From: Pollenia angustigena
Taxonomy: Eukaryota; Arthropoda; Insecta; Diptera; Polleniidae
DNA length: 64,000 nucleotides
Assembly: GCA_930367215.1 (NCBI GenBank)
Contig: OV884058.1
Coordinates: 197,178,208-197,242,207, forward strand
Direction of reading: 5' to 3'
Made by a program: the position numbers and the translations under genes. Positions 47,331 through 59,275 of the stretch are shown here, piece by piece (the first letter of the stretch is position 1; every line of letters begins with the position of its first letter). The notes beneath the pieces are model-generated. The model had not been told where the DNA came from. It did no database searches and saw only the letters and a program-made list of their open reading frames with translations.

Positions 47331-48300
47331 AGGTTCGTTAATATTGTTGAAAAAAATGTGTGCACTTCGTAATCGAACAACAACTATCTTGAGTTTTCTA
47401 GCTTGAAATTATCAGTAAATAGGAAAGCAATTCGCGTGACATCATTTGTCTAACAGGCGCAAAAGGCGTAATCGTTATTTCTATCATTCTGGAACATAAC
47501 TCACTTTTAAAAGTGTGTGTAATAGAGAAGGAGAGAGTGAGTTAGAACACAAATATGCATCTATAGAAGCATAAAACAAAGAAGACAAGAAAACGCATAG
47601 CGCAGGTCAATTTGACATCTAAGAAATTTAAATGTTAACAAACATTCAGCATGCCACATACACTTGTTTGTGCTCATTTACTACTGTTACACACATGCGC
47701 AAATATATCATAGTGTTTAAAACCGTAAATGCGCTATCTTGTTTTCTTTATTTCATGCCATAGACAATGTTGCCAGAACTTTTAGGGGTAAAATCAGCAA
47801 AAAAACCTAATTTTTCATCAAAAAATCTGCAAAATTTACGTCAAGATTTGAAAAATCTTCAAACACATTTTTTACATTTTTATGTAGCTTACTTAAACAA
47901 ATATATAACAATCCATTTAAAAATATACGGCAATGTTTGGAATTTGAAATTGTAAAAGTATTTCTGGTTAAGTGGTCCTCGAAGGAAGAGTTAAAAAAAC
48001 GAAATATTTTTTTGAACTTTCAACACAGAAAAGAAAAGTTTTAAAAATGTGTCCGATTTTAATTTCACTCGAATGCGATTTTCAGAACATGGATGATCAT
48101 TTTTTTATATTTTTACATTAAAACTATTATAAGTAAGAATTAATCATATCTTTGTTATTTTAAACAACAAATTAAAAGTTAATAGCTTGGCATGTTATTT
48201 AATATATCAATTGTCTTATTAAACATTTACAAGAGATCAAATATTGAAACTAAGTATTGAAGATATTAATGCATAAGCACATATGAATGTTAGTATATAT

Positions 48301-50264
48301 TAGAGTTGTCAACCGATTAAGAATAATTCGATTAATCGATCAAACAAAACCAAACTCTTGTTCGAATTATTTCAAAACGACGCTTTTCGAATAACGAATA
48401 AATCGATTAATTAAAGTCGATTAATCGAAAATTTTTTTTATTATAAAATAAATTAAATAAAAGCTTAGAATTTTGTTTATTCTCCTAAGTTTTTAGTGAT
48501 TTTATACAAAATGTAGGAAAGTTAAAAAATATTGTTGCCATAGCCCTGGTTGTAATTAATCTCAATGTTTAGTAAGAAAAAACCGTGTTGTATTTTATGA
48601 ATCTTATTAAACAAATCTTAACAAACAATTAAGTAGGTGAGTTGCAAAACTCGCTCGTTACAAAATTAAAAATACTAGATGACAATTGATTCTAATAGTT
48701 CTTTTGGCGCTTAATGAGAAGAAATATAATAATTGTATCAATAATGCATGTCCCCTTTCGTGATTTTAGCACGGACATGCATTGATGCAATCAAAATATT
48801 TCGTCTAATAAAGCGCCAAAAAAAAAAAAAAAAAAAAACTGAAAGAATCATTTGCCATCTCGTATTTTTAATTTTGCAACAAACGAGTTTTGCAACTCAC
48901 CTTCTCAATTGTGTCAACTGTTTTATTTTTAAATCAAACGTTAAAAAATTCTCAATTTCGGATGAAAAATTTATAAATAAACAAAAAGCTTAAAAATAAA
49001 GAATTGATTTATATGAATCATATCTTGAAAGTAGAAAATGTTGTTATTGTATTATATTTTTTTTGGAAGATTGGAAGATTATTCAACGACATCAAGAAAT
49101 GTCGAACTTGGTCCGATGGAAAAATACATTAAGAGAGACAGCGGCTGTTCTATAGAAGAAATTGTAGACAGAAGTTTGGCTGAAGATGGTAGGTCTGCCA
49201 ACGCCTTTCGAAAATCCAAAGTAAAATCGGATTATTAAGAAATTAAGGGTTTAACGATGCCTTTAAAGGCTGTTTTACACTATAACACAAGTCTTTAGAC
49301 TTTTTGTCTCACAAAATGAAATGATTTTTGGTCTGATTGTCAAAAAATCAAAGAGAAAATTTTTTTCATTACATTTTGCTTCTACACTATCACACCTCAA
49401 ATAAAAAGTAAAATCTTTGTGATTTATGAGCTCCACTTTAGATTACAAAATAAAGACGAAAAAACATTTTGTTAAGCATTGGAACATTGTTAGCTGGCGT
49501 ATTATGCACTAACTTTCACATTTAAACTTGCACTTTGGTCCTCAGATATATTTTTTCTTTATTTTTAATATTTCTTTAATATTAAATAATTTTTATTTGG
49601 ATGTGGCCGGCAAATTATTCAACAGCTGTTTTTTTATTTTCTTCTAGGGTGGAAAAGTTGATACAATCATATTTTTTTATTTTTCTTCCGTCTGTGTACC
49701 GTATCTAACGATTTTTTACAACAAATATTTGTGATTTATTTAAATTTTAAAAGAATTCACTTGAAATTTTATATTTTTTTTATCGTTTTGCAATTTTTTA
49801 TTAGAAAAAATAATAGTGAATATATGTGAACAAGATTTTAATTTTGCATCCCTGATTTTCTTCTTGTGCTATTGTAAAAATACAATTCTGATAAAATGAA
49901 AAATCTTATCGTTTAGAAAAAGTTCAAAAAATAGACTGCCAAATTTCTATACGTATTTTTTGACATTTCATTACAAAATGTACAAAATGTCTTAACACAA
50001 AGTATTATAGTCTAAAATGGCCTTAAGTAATACAATGATATGGAGTTAAGATGAAAAATGTTATGCATCAAAAAAAAGAAGAAGTCAAAGCGGATGGAAT
50101 GGAAGATTTTCCATAGTAATTTTTTTTGTACAAATAATTTTTGTATTCGTTATTCTCATCGATTAATCGAATAATTTTTTAGATTTAATCGTTTGATCGA
50201 ACGAATAAAAACAATTATTTGAATTATTCGAACAAAGTTGAAAGGCAAATAATTGACAACTCTA
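48301..50264. mobile_element. hAT-like element with 8-bp duplication GTATATAT, nested in H2
   Basis: Perfect 12-bp ends TAGAGTTGTCAA / TTGACAACTCTA, flanked by GTATATAT at 48293-48300 and 50265-50272. The subterminal regions carry CGATTAATCG palindromes, reminiscent of the 44041 element. No transposase recognised; the ends fit YARNG. Confidence 0.82.
48639..48902. mobile_element. Family J hairpin MITE, nested in the hAT-like element
   Basis: GGTGAGTTGCAAAACTCGCT and 'cgagttttgcaactcacc' form the ends. Internal arms also pair ('gcgcttaatgag' / 'ctaataaagcgcc', 'gcatgtcc' / 'ggacatgc'). About 264 bp with a poly(A) run at 48820. A half copy is at 27905. Confidence 0.65.
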
Positions 50265-50785
50265 GTATATATGCATATTATTTTGCGTAATATCACGTGA
50301 CATAAGTCCGGCGATATAAATGTGTCAAGACAATGCAAATTTTTAAGTAATCTTTAGTGTATAAAATTCCTACTCATGAATCTATTTCCATACGGTTCTT
50401 CCATGAATGGTTGAAATATATCGTTTATCAATGCAAGAAGCGGAAATAGTACAAACATAATTGAAAATGTAAAAAGTTTACACCGAGCTAAAAAATCTGC
50501 AATATTAAACCAAAAATCTTCAAATCTGCATTTTGGCAATTTTGGGGTATAAATCTGCAAAATGCAGATAAATCTGCACTTCTGGCATCACTGGCCATAG
50601 AACATAGAATATTGACTTAAACAGAAAGAAAGTGAAAGAAACATAACTCTATGATGGTGTTAATTAGAAATGTGTTTAAATTGTTGCTGTAACTCCACAC
50701 GAATTGAATTTTAAGAGATAATTTTTGATTTTGTTTTGAGAGAGTAGCCGTAGAGAGTAGTAGTTATCTGCTTTAGAAAAGAATA

Positions 50786-51528
50786 CAGTAATTTTGACTT
50801 AGCGGCACGATCTCCTTTACACGATTTTTTGTGGAGATAAATCAAAAATGCAGCTATCTTAAATGTATTTAGCTGTCTAAATGTGCAGGTCACAATTATG
50901 TATACCTGTTACAAGTTGAAGCGCAATATTCGAAATTTTAAACTTTGTTGCGCTACTGAGCATTTGTCAGCTTCAAATACAACTTCAACTACTTTATTTT
51001 GTTCTAGGCCTAAGATTTGCTATTTCTCTCATATAATCTTGGTAAAGTTACTGTAACCACACACCATATGCATGAATGCAAACAAAATAATGATGCCAAA
51101 TTGACTTGTTTGCGATTTTGGTTTTTGTAAACAGCTTAAATTGGATATTTATGTGAAAAAGTGGACACTATATTTGTTTATGTGTGCAGCTAACTTTGAT
51201 TTTTTATATGAAAATATTTTAAAGCTGCCCAAAAATGTGATAAATATGCAGGTATACAAAATGCACGTAAGCAAGGATTTTGAAGAATAATAACAGAAAA
51301 TGTGGTTTTTGGGCAATTAAGTCAAAGTGCAGCTAACTTTAATTTTTTGTATGAGAAAATAATTTTTAAATGCCTAAAATGTAGTGCATTTATCTTAGAT
51401 GTGCAGGTAAAGAAAGTGCAATTAAAAAAGTAATTTGAATGGTATTTTAAGCAATAATGACAAAAAATATTAATTTTGTGCAGTTAAGTCAAAAGTGCAC
51501 TTAAAAATAAGGCAGTTAAAAACTACTG
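50786..51528. mobile_element. Mariner-type MITE G1 with TA duplication
   Basis: The ends CAGTAATTTTGACTTA and, from the right, CAGTAGTTTTTAACTG are flanked by TA on both sides (50784-50785, 51529-51530). The interior has three degenerate ~175-bp units with 'gtgcagctaacttt' and 'atgcaggta'. It matches 54140-54975. CAGT starts with TA targets are typical of Tc1/mariner. Confidence 0.7.
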
Positions 51529-51530
51529 TA

Positions 51531-52216
51531 AAAATAAAAGAAGAAAAAACTTTTTACTCTGCGATTGTGTTTATTGAAAATACGCATGTTTTGTTGATGT
51601 AACTTTCCATGTAGGTTTATTAAAACTTTTTTATAGGGACTTTCCACTCTAGTCGTTTCCTTATGCCCAAGACGTTAGGCTCTACCTAAAGCTCTATTCC
51701 ATTTTATTTCTAAGTAGAGCGTTACCTAGTTTTGAAAAGAAGCGGGCTTGTGAACAAAATAAAAGTTTCTCGCCAAATAAAAATATGTTCGTTAATAATG
51801 GTTTTGTCGGTGGTGAGCATATCGAAAAATGTGTAACACTTCTTTTTTTTTACTTATCTCACTAATAATTCCTCCGGGATCTAAAAATACGAAAGTAGCT
51901 TTTGGAGAATCTCTTACAAATTTGTTTAACTCTAAAGCCTTTAAAACTAACAATTGAGCAGTTATTAACATTTAAATTGTTTCTTATTTTGTTTCTTTCA
52001 AAAATTGTTTTCACTCTACTCTTGGTTTATTGCTATTTTTACAACGCGTGCGTTTCGCTGCTTTATTTGTGCAAGCAAAATATCATAGAATATTTGTTGG
52101 CCATAACTTAAACAAAGCCAAAAATGCGACAAAAAAAAAAATAGGTTGTCATGGCCAAACTGAACGGTGATTTCTGAAATTAGTTTTTACAATTTGCCAG
52201 CGTTTTTATAAAATAA
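51531..52216. other. Non-coding, nothing recognised
   Basis: Open frame 51902-52111 is hydrophobic and unrecognised; I treat it as chance. Confidence 0.4.
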
Positions 52217-52246
52217 TTAGGTGTTTAGTCCCGGCGCTGCTCGGGA
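52217..52246 (-). repeat. Possible Helitron 3' terminus (minus orientation)
   Basis: Read on the minus strand: 'cccgagcagcgccgggactaaacacCTAA|T'. A short G+C-rich hairpin (cccg...cggg) about 11 nt before a CTRR end fits Helitron 3' ends. The 5' end was not found. 52250-53811 otherwise shows nothing I recognise, apart from ATATTCG words near 53075 and 53755 that may be ends of a decayed element. Confidence 0.35.
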
Positions 52247-53811
52247 TTTTCTAAATAAAAAAAAAATATTGGAGGATTTTGATAATAACAGCGTTAAAAT
52301 TTTATCAGGAAACTTATTTTTGTTTAATAAATATATTTTGTGAATGACAGCCAAATTGTTACATAATAAAAAAATCACGAGAAATCCAGACTAAACGAAT
52401 TTATTGTCCAAGTCACTTCAAAAGTTTTGCTGCGAAGAATTCAACTACCGGGTATTAAATATACCTTTTAAAATATTTTTTACTTAAATATTTAATTTCG
52501 AATGATTTTTAAAACTTCTTTTTTATAATAAAATAGGTAATTAATTGTAAACAGTGATTCAGAAATCCCATAAATATACTACTGATGAACTATTTCTTTA
52601 ACCCCAACTGTAGCCATATATTCCTGAATTTTTAGGAATATTTGTAGATAAGTACAAAGAGTATCTTTATGTGTAAGTTCAATCATCCGTAAAAGTGTTA
52701 AACGATGCGTTAAAATATTTAAGTTGTTGGAAATAAACAAATTTTTTTTCTAGAATAGGTTTTTCATGTTAAAACATTTTTAGCCAAAAAAAAAAAAAAA
52801 AAGTCAACTAATTCTTCTATTACGAAAAAAGCACAAATTAAAGACATATTTAAATTGCAATAATATATTTTGTTATAAGAAAGATTTTTCATTACGAAAT
52901 TGAAATAAATAACCTAAATAGAGTTGGGTCAATAAGATTATATTAAAAATTATGTTTGTGTTGGTGATGTTACCAAAATTAATTTTTAATATTCGCAAAT
53001 ACAAAAAAAAATTCAAAAGGGAGTATAATTGTAAACAATAGTCGTTTAATGAAAATTACGAATATCTGCGTCAATATTCGCCGAGCACGAATATAAAATC
53101 TGAGATTTAGCGCCACTCAATACTTCAAATTTAATAGACAAACTCTCTCATTTGCGTCGATAAAAATAAATTAAAAAAAATCACGGCTACACTACTAAAT
53201 GTATCGACCAATATTCTAGCACTCCGATGACTGAATTTCGAATCAATCGAGTCAACTTCGTACCTGAACATTTGAAATTTTTCCTACATTACCGGAACGT
53301 TTTACCATCAAAACAGTGGCCAAAACAAAAGCAGGTCTGTGCAGATCTGCTTAGTTCGTCTGAGTCATTTCGTTTGTAATCGCAAATAAAATTATGCTAA
53401 AATGTCTTAGCGGTCTGATTTTCCGCATATTGTGTTCGACGTAGATGCTTCTAGGAAATCATGTGCAGATTCGTCTCCAATACGTTAAACAAAAAAGTTA
53501 TATTCAAAAAGTCTGTACAGTCATGGTGGAACCTGGTGCTAGTTTTGAAATATATTTGGTTTGTTTTTTTCTTTCTTAACTCAAAGAAGATTTTAACTTT
53601 GCGTTAGAGACACAGTTTTATTTTTAACAGAAATTAGCATTTTTTATTTAATATACATATTTTTTACAATTTTGCATTTATTTTTTAAACGTTCTCGTAA
53701 TATGTTCGCGAAATATTCACTTGAATCTGTCGAATACGAATGTCATTAACTTGACGAATATTCGGCGATATTGTACATACATATATCAATTGTTATTATT
53801 TAAATAAAAAC

Positions 53812-54131
53812 AAGTAAGAAAGTACAGTTGGTCAAGCCCGGCTATATGATACCCTACACCACATTATTTCGTTCGGGACCCATGGAGAATCATGCTAATG
53901 TGTCCATATAAATATGGATATATGCTTTAAATTTCATTAATATCGGTTAGAAAGTTTCTGATAGGAAGAAATTGCCCAGTCAGCCAGACGGACATCGTTA
54001 GGTTTACCCAGAAAGTGATTCTGAGTCGATCGGTATACTTTAAGGACAGGACAGGACCCGTATTTTAAGGTGTTACACACATCAGCACAAATGCAAATTA
54101 CCCTCTCCACTATTGTGGTGTGGGTATAATT
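53812..54131 (+). repeat. Dispersed repeat family B copy, short (320 bp)
   Basis: It starts AACAAGTAAGAAAGTACAGT and ends 'taccctctccactattgtggtgtgggtata', the same two boundaries as the minus-strand copy at 28283-28825. Contains 'cagccagacggacatcgtta'. Confidence 0.7.
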
Positions 54132-54139
54132 ACATTATA

Positions 54140-54975
54140 CAGTAATTTTGACTTAGCTGCACAATCTACTTTGCATGAATTTTTGTTCAGATAAATTAAA
54201 AATGCAGCTATCTTAAATGTATTTAGCTGCCTTAATGTACAGGTAAGCAATTGTGGTTACCTGCATAAAAGTGCAGCTAAAGTAAAGTGTTTGAAAGAAG
54301 AGTAACAACGTTTTTATTATTAAATTGATAATAACAATGACATTCAAACAACCTGTAGTCATTTGTTATGCATTTTTATAATGAATGAGGTAGCCAAATT
54401 GGTAACAATAAAGTGGGGAACAGAATAGTCGCTGTAGTACAACGTTAAAGTAGCGCTGCAAGATGTCAAAAGTAAAAAGTTTCAAAGTAGTGTCAACAGA
54501 ATACGTAGTTGTAGTAGTTGCATTTGAAGCGCAAAATTCGAAATTTTGAACTTTGTTGCGCTACAGAGCATTCGCCAGCTTTTAATACTACAACTACTTT
54601 ATACTGTTCCAGTTTAAGATTTGCTATTTCTGTCATATAATCGTGGTAAAGTTGCTGTTACCACAAGCCATATGCATAAATGTAGATAAATGCAAACAAA
54701 ATAAATGAATTATAATGATGCCAATTTGACTCGAATGTGATTTTTTGTTTTTATAAATAGCTTAAATTGGATATTTATTTGAAAAAGTGGACACTATATT
54801 TGTTTATGTATGCAGCTAACTTTGATGTTTTATATGAAAATATTTTAAAACTGCCCAAAAATATGATAAATATGCAGGTATACAAAAGGCACGTAAGCAA
54901 GTATTTTGAAGAATAATTACAGAAAATTTCTATTTTGGGCATTAGTCAAAGTGTTAAGTTAAGTTAAAACTACTG
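54140..54975. mobile_element. Mariner-type MITE G2 containing element F
   Basis: The left end CAGTAATTTTGACTTAGC is preceded by TA (54138-54139). The right end (..AAAACTACTG, 54975) has lost its TA. It is collinear with 50786-51528, with extra sequence at about 54270-54410. Element F is embedded at 54417-54610. Confidence 0.65.
54417..54610. mobile_element. Small MITE F
   Basis: Ends GGGAACAGAATA / TATACTGTTCC; core 'gcgcaaaattcgaaattttgaactttgttgcgctac' is itself an imperfect palindrome. The same sequence appears alone at 61313-61520 (inverted) and in part at 50915-51000. Confidence 0.6.
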
Positions 54976-55065
54976 TTTAAACAACTCTATACAAATTTCT
55001 TTGCTTTACACAAAAACGGTTAAAGGCATTTATGTCGTAAAGAAAATAAAAGTTATCAAGAAAAG

Positions 55066-56313
55066 AAACAAGTTAGAGTGCTAAATTCGGCTGTGCCGAA
55101 TCTTTGATACCCTCCACCGACAGTTCGAATGTTTAAGGAGTAATATCTGTATGATGTTATTATTATCTTAAACTGTGACGATTTGTTATTAATTATGGAT
55201 TTAGGCGACTAAACTGTTTTCCGGTAGTAGGGTTTGTATGGGTCCTAGGGTAAATTATGGACCGATCTTCACGAAATTTCACAGTCTTTTTCCCAGTTCT
55301 ATAAAACTTTGATGTACCAAATTTTGTTACGGTAGCATTATTTTTTACGGTTTAAGGCGACTAAACTGTTTTCCGGTAGTAGGGTTTATATGGGGCCCAG
55401 GGTAAGTTATGGACCGATCTTCACGAAATAACACAATTTTATTTCTTGTCCAATAAAACTTTGATGTACCAAATTTTGTTATGATAGCATTATTTTTTAC
55501 GTTTTTAGGCGTACTAAGTTGTTTTCCGGGAGTAAAGTTTATATGGGGCCTATGTTAAATTATGAACCGATCTTCACGAAAATTCAAAGATTTATTTTTA
55601 GTTCTACAAAACCTTGATGTACCAAATTTTATTATGATAGCATTATTTTTTACGTTTTTAGGCGTACTAAGTTGTTTTCCGGAAGTAGGTTTTATATGGG
55701 GCCTATGGTAAATTATGGACCGATCTTCACGAAACTCAACAGTTTAATTTCTAGTCCTATGTAACTGTGACTTGCCAAAATTTGTAATGATAGCATTGTT
55801 AGTTAGGGTTTTAGGCTTAATATACGGAGTAGGGCTTATATGGGGCCTAGGGTAAATTATTGACGGATCTTCACGAAATTTCACAGCGTGATTTCCAGTT
55901 GAATAAAACGAATTGTTGCGAAATCTTATATCATTCTGTGCATTTTTCCACCATTTATGTTAGTTTTTGTAACAAAATTATCAATTTTTTTTAGGTGGTG
56001 GTTCCACATTTTGATTCATAGCTTAGATCCTATTGAACCGATTTTGCTGAATTTCAATCCCAAACTGCTTAGGATAACTACAAGCAATTTGACACCAAGT
56101 TTGTTGATTTGTTTTGAGTTTTTCGAAAGTGAGCGTGTTGTCAACAGACGGACAGACGGACAGACAGACGGACATGGCTAAATCGACTTAAAATTACTCA
56201 AGGACCCAGAATATATATACTTTATAGGGTCTGAGATGAATAGTAAAAAAGTTTCACACGGAATAACAAACTGAATATACCCTCTTCACAACTAATTGTG
56301 GTGGAGGGTATAA
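55066..56313 (+). repeat. Dispersed repeat family A, full-length-looking copy (1.25 kb)
   Basis: It starts AACAAGTTAGAGTGCTAAAT; 'taccctccac' (55109) and the terminal 'gtggagggtata' (56300) are inverted copies. Inside are five tandem ~150-bp units (starts about 55200, 55343, 55505, 55658, 55810) with 'ttccggtagtagggttt' and 'ggaccgatcttcacgaaa', then a (GACG/GACA)n patch at 56147-56173 and 'aaggacccagaatatatata'. No coding frame; this is a non-autonomous element. Confidence 0.75.
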
Positions 56314-56454
56314 AAAAGTATTCAGTAACTTAATGGATAAATTGGTAACACTTTCAAGTACAAAATAACATTTGAAGTTTTCCCATTTCGAACTGTAAAA
56401 TGAGAATAAAACTTCTCTGTTTTGTGGATATTCATATTGTGTATGTTAGACTTG

Positions 56455-56910
56455 GACTTCAAGAAAAATTCTTGACGAAAGTACGAAAAAACAGAAGTAA
56501 AGGAAAAAACATGTTAAATCAATTAAAATGGATAATCATTCAGGAAAGCAAATTTCGATCTACCAAATGTTAAAATACAATTTGGTTTAAGGATTGATGT
56601 TTGACTAGTGACGTCAGCAGTCGTCGATGGCTGCGAGTGTAAGACGGCAAATCCATCTGAGGAGATCGAGTGGTTGCGATCGAAACATGTCATGGTAACC
56701 TGCCGGCCAGGGTTCGAGCCCGAGCCACGTCAAGAATGAAAGATTATCAATAACAATTTTGATTAATTTTCATGTTGTAAAATTCCTTTCTTCATAAAAA
56801 TAATTTAATGAAAATTAAATTTCATGAACTTAAGCCTAATTAAAAATATTAAAAATTTGGATTAAAAACCATAAATATTTCAACAAAATAACCACAATAC
56901 TAATAATTAG
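56455..56910 (+). repeat. Family D tRNA-like (SINE-like) repeat, plus orientation
   Basis: A-box-like ATCGAGTGGTT (56665-56675) and B box GGTTCGAGCCC (56711-56721) are 46 nt apart, a normal spacing for an internal pol III promoter. The tail 'acttaagcctaattaaaaat..aaccacaatactaataatt' is shared with the other copies. It matches 30305-30720 in inverse orientation along about 400 bp. Confidence 0.6.
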
Positions 56911-57014
56911 AAATTGAAAAATTAATATTTTCATTGATAAAAATTATATTTTAACATGTATTGAAGTTACAAAAATTTCTATTAATTATTTTCATTTTAT
57001 GTTACAAAAATGAC

Positions 57015-57050
57015 AACTAACGGTGCGAAATATTCGCACGGGTCATCTAG
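57015..57050 (+). repeat. Helitron-like 3' terminus with hairpin
   Basis: GTGCGAA-ATA-TTCGCAC (57023-57039) is a perfect 7-bp stem, followed by 'gggtcatCTAG' and T at 57051. This is the classic Helitron 3' arrangement. The 5' end was not identified. Confidence 0.5.
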
Positions 57051-57250
57051 TTTATAATAAGTATAAATATTACATGCATATGCACATAAATATACATAGC
57101 AAGTTCAATGAGTATGCATGCATAATAATATATGTACAGTATAAGCTCGCTTATATGAATTAATTCAGACAGGGCCTGTTCACTAAATGGAAAAGTTCAC
57201 ATAATCGAGACAATATAAAATACATAAGTATTTTAAATAATTTTTTATAT

Positions 57251-57258
57251 GTGTACAT
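57251..57258. repeat. Target-site duplication GTGTACAT (left)
   Basis: Repeated exactly at 59647-59654, on the other side of the hAT-like element. Confidence 0.85.
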
Positions 57259-57662
57259 TAGACTGGCCATAGCGTTATATAGAAAAAATTAAAAATGTTA
57301 AATCCAAAAGTTTTCGCACTGAAAAATATGAGGTTGTAGATAACAATAATTATGCATATTTTTTTTTTTTTTTTTTAATTCCGAGTACCTCCGGGTTGAG
57401 CCCAAACTTTTATAACATTACCCATTTGTCACTATTTTTGTTCCTGTTTGTATTTAAATAACAAAAAAAATCTGACTTTATGTTCCCAACTGAATTTCTT
57501 CGATACCTTTAATTATTACCTTTCCAACGAGCCGCAATAGTCTGCTGATAAACTACAGATAATCTTGCCCGGAATACCCAAAAACCAAGGTCCAAAAAAA
57601 AAAATTTATTTTTTAATTTTTTTTTTTATTTATTTTTTAATTTTTTTTTATTGCTGATAATA

Positions 57663-58919
57663 TTATACTAATGAAGATTTATTGTGGGATGAAAAGTTTT
57701 TTCTGTAGTGCTCCACAACTTGAAGCAAATACTGCTTATCCTCTTCGTCGTATGTCAATGCCCGATTGAAATCTGTTATTAGTTTTATTGCTCTTTCTGC
57801 CGGGTCATTTACAACGGTTAAGTGTTGGCATATTCGTTTTGCGGTGCAGTATTCTTCTTGGTCCTTCCAAATCGATGGATCCAATTCAAAAAATGTCACA
57901 TCGATTTCTAAACGATGAAAAAAATACGCTTGGTGCGAGGAGTAACGAAAGAACTTAAATCCTTATTTTCAAACGATTTCACTTGTTCCAGCGTTAAGTT
58001 TAATCTTTTTGGAATAACTTTGTCATTTTCGTCAACATGATTGCCAAGAGCTTCAACCATTTTCCGCTTCACTTCAATAGATATAGTTTCATCGAAAAAT
58101 CCAAGAGCCACCGCCTCTTCCGATAAATACCATAAATGGTTTTTGAATTTTGACAATAAGGCATTTGAAACATTTAGATCGAAATATGAAATAACGTCTT
58201 TAATAAATTGTAAATCTTGACGCGGTGCAGATATAGCGTTAACGCATCCGAACCAATACGAAACATAAATTCGCGTCAAGAAAATGCAAATGTTTCGAAT
58301 GCCTTTCAGCTCGGAGGATGTCATCTTGAATTGTTCGCGAAGCAAAAAAATCTTATAGCAGTATATAGCTTTGGACATAAACCTTGCATGAATTGTTGCG
58401 CCAGGCAAACGCAACTGCGTAAAATTTGGTACTTCCTTACCAAGAAAAATTAGCGAAAGTTCTTGTGCGTCTCTATTTCGGCTGCTGTTAAGTTTTTTTG
58501 CACTGCTTCATCCAATACTCCACTCTTGAAAGTATTGATATTCATATTTTTCCAGTCTTTTGAAAAACGATTAAAGAGAGTGACTTCTGGTGCTGATGTT
58601 TTTCCGAAATTTAAATCAAACACAGCTTTAATAAGCAATTCGCTGATATGATGGCGACACGGTAGAAAAAGTAAATCGCGACCCAATTTACTTTCAAGCA
58701 AATATGCTGAGCCTTTTTCAATACAGTGTTTGTAGATGTTGTGTCAAAAGCCACAATTTGCACTAAATTATCAATCTTCCATTTGCGTAGGAATTTTTCA
58801 ATGCCTTCAGCAATATTTTCACCACAGTTATTGCATGTGTTTTTTTTATCAGAATGGTTGGAAATTTCCATAACCCTTCGACCAATGCATTGACATAATC
58901 TGATGCAACAACCGATCAT
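57663..58919 (-). pseudogene. hAT-like transposase, N-terminally truncated and frameshifted
   Basis: Three minus-strand frames make up one protein. 58611-58919: CNNCGENI, then IVAFDTTSTNTV (an Asp-containing 'FDTTxxN' box). 58450-58701: LESKLGRDLLFLPCRHHISE (a CRHH box), then FNRFSKDWKNMN. 57908-58414: LPGATIHARFMSKAIYCYKI, then HLWYLSEEAVALGFFDETIS, then VKRKMVEALG. After another frameshift, 57663-57899: VTFFELDPS, then VVNDPAERAIKLITDFNRAL, then HNKSSLV-stop. I know this architecture from widespread insect proteins. The TD/DT-N then C..H layout plus the 8-bp duplication suggest hAT-like RNase-H-fold transposases. The DNA-binding N-terminus is missing and at least three frameshifts are present, so it is inactive. 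Superfamily is inferred. Confidence 0.75.
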
Positions 58920-59170
58920 AAAAAATTACTTCAAGGTTAAGCGATTTTATTAATTTCCTTCAATGGTAACAACCAAACTTATTTTTTTACATGTAAAAAC
59001 TGGCAAGTATTTTTCGACATAAGACAAAATGGTCTACCTGCTTTGGATCTTTTAGTAAAATGTTTACAAAAACATAAAACCAAAAATTCCATTAGGTTTT
59101 TACTACCAATTCACGAAAACGATCTAGCACAAAATTTGCCTAAAAATTGGAGCTTGTGGTTTTTCATACC

Positions 59171-59275
59171 CACTTAACCGTTGTAAATGATCCGGCAGAA
59201 AGAGCAATTACTAAAAACTAATTACAGATTTCGACGACGACGAAGAGGATAAGCCAACAAAAAGGCTTCATTAGT
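59171..59275 (+). pseudogene. Inverted duplicate of the transposase C-terminal codons
   Basis: Plus-strand 'cacttaaccgttgtaaatgatccggcagaaagagcaat' matches the coding strand of 57828-57790 with one change, and 'cgacgaagaggataag' and 'cttcattagta' follow. This is a second, decayed copy of the VVNDPAERA segment near the opposite end of the element. Confidence 0.8.

Larger units (their letters stand above)
47765..50593. mobile_element. hAT-like element H2 with 8-bp duplication GCCATAGA
   Basis: Ends CAATGTTGCCAGAAC (left) and, from the right, CAGTGATGCCAGAAGTGCAG, flanked by perfect GCCATAGA at 47757-47764 and 50594-50601. Subterminal 'aaatctgca' words match element H1. Without the inserted 48301-50264 element it would be about 865 bp, nearly the length of H1 (853 bp). 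Confidence 0.82.
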
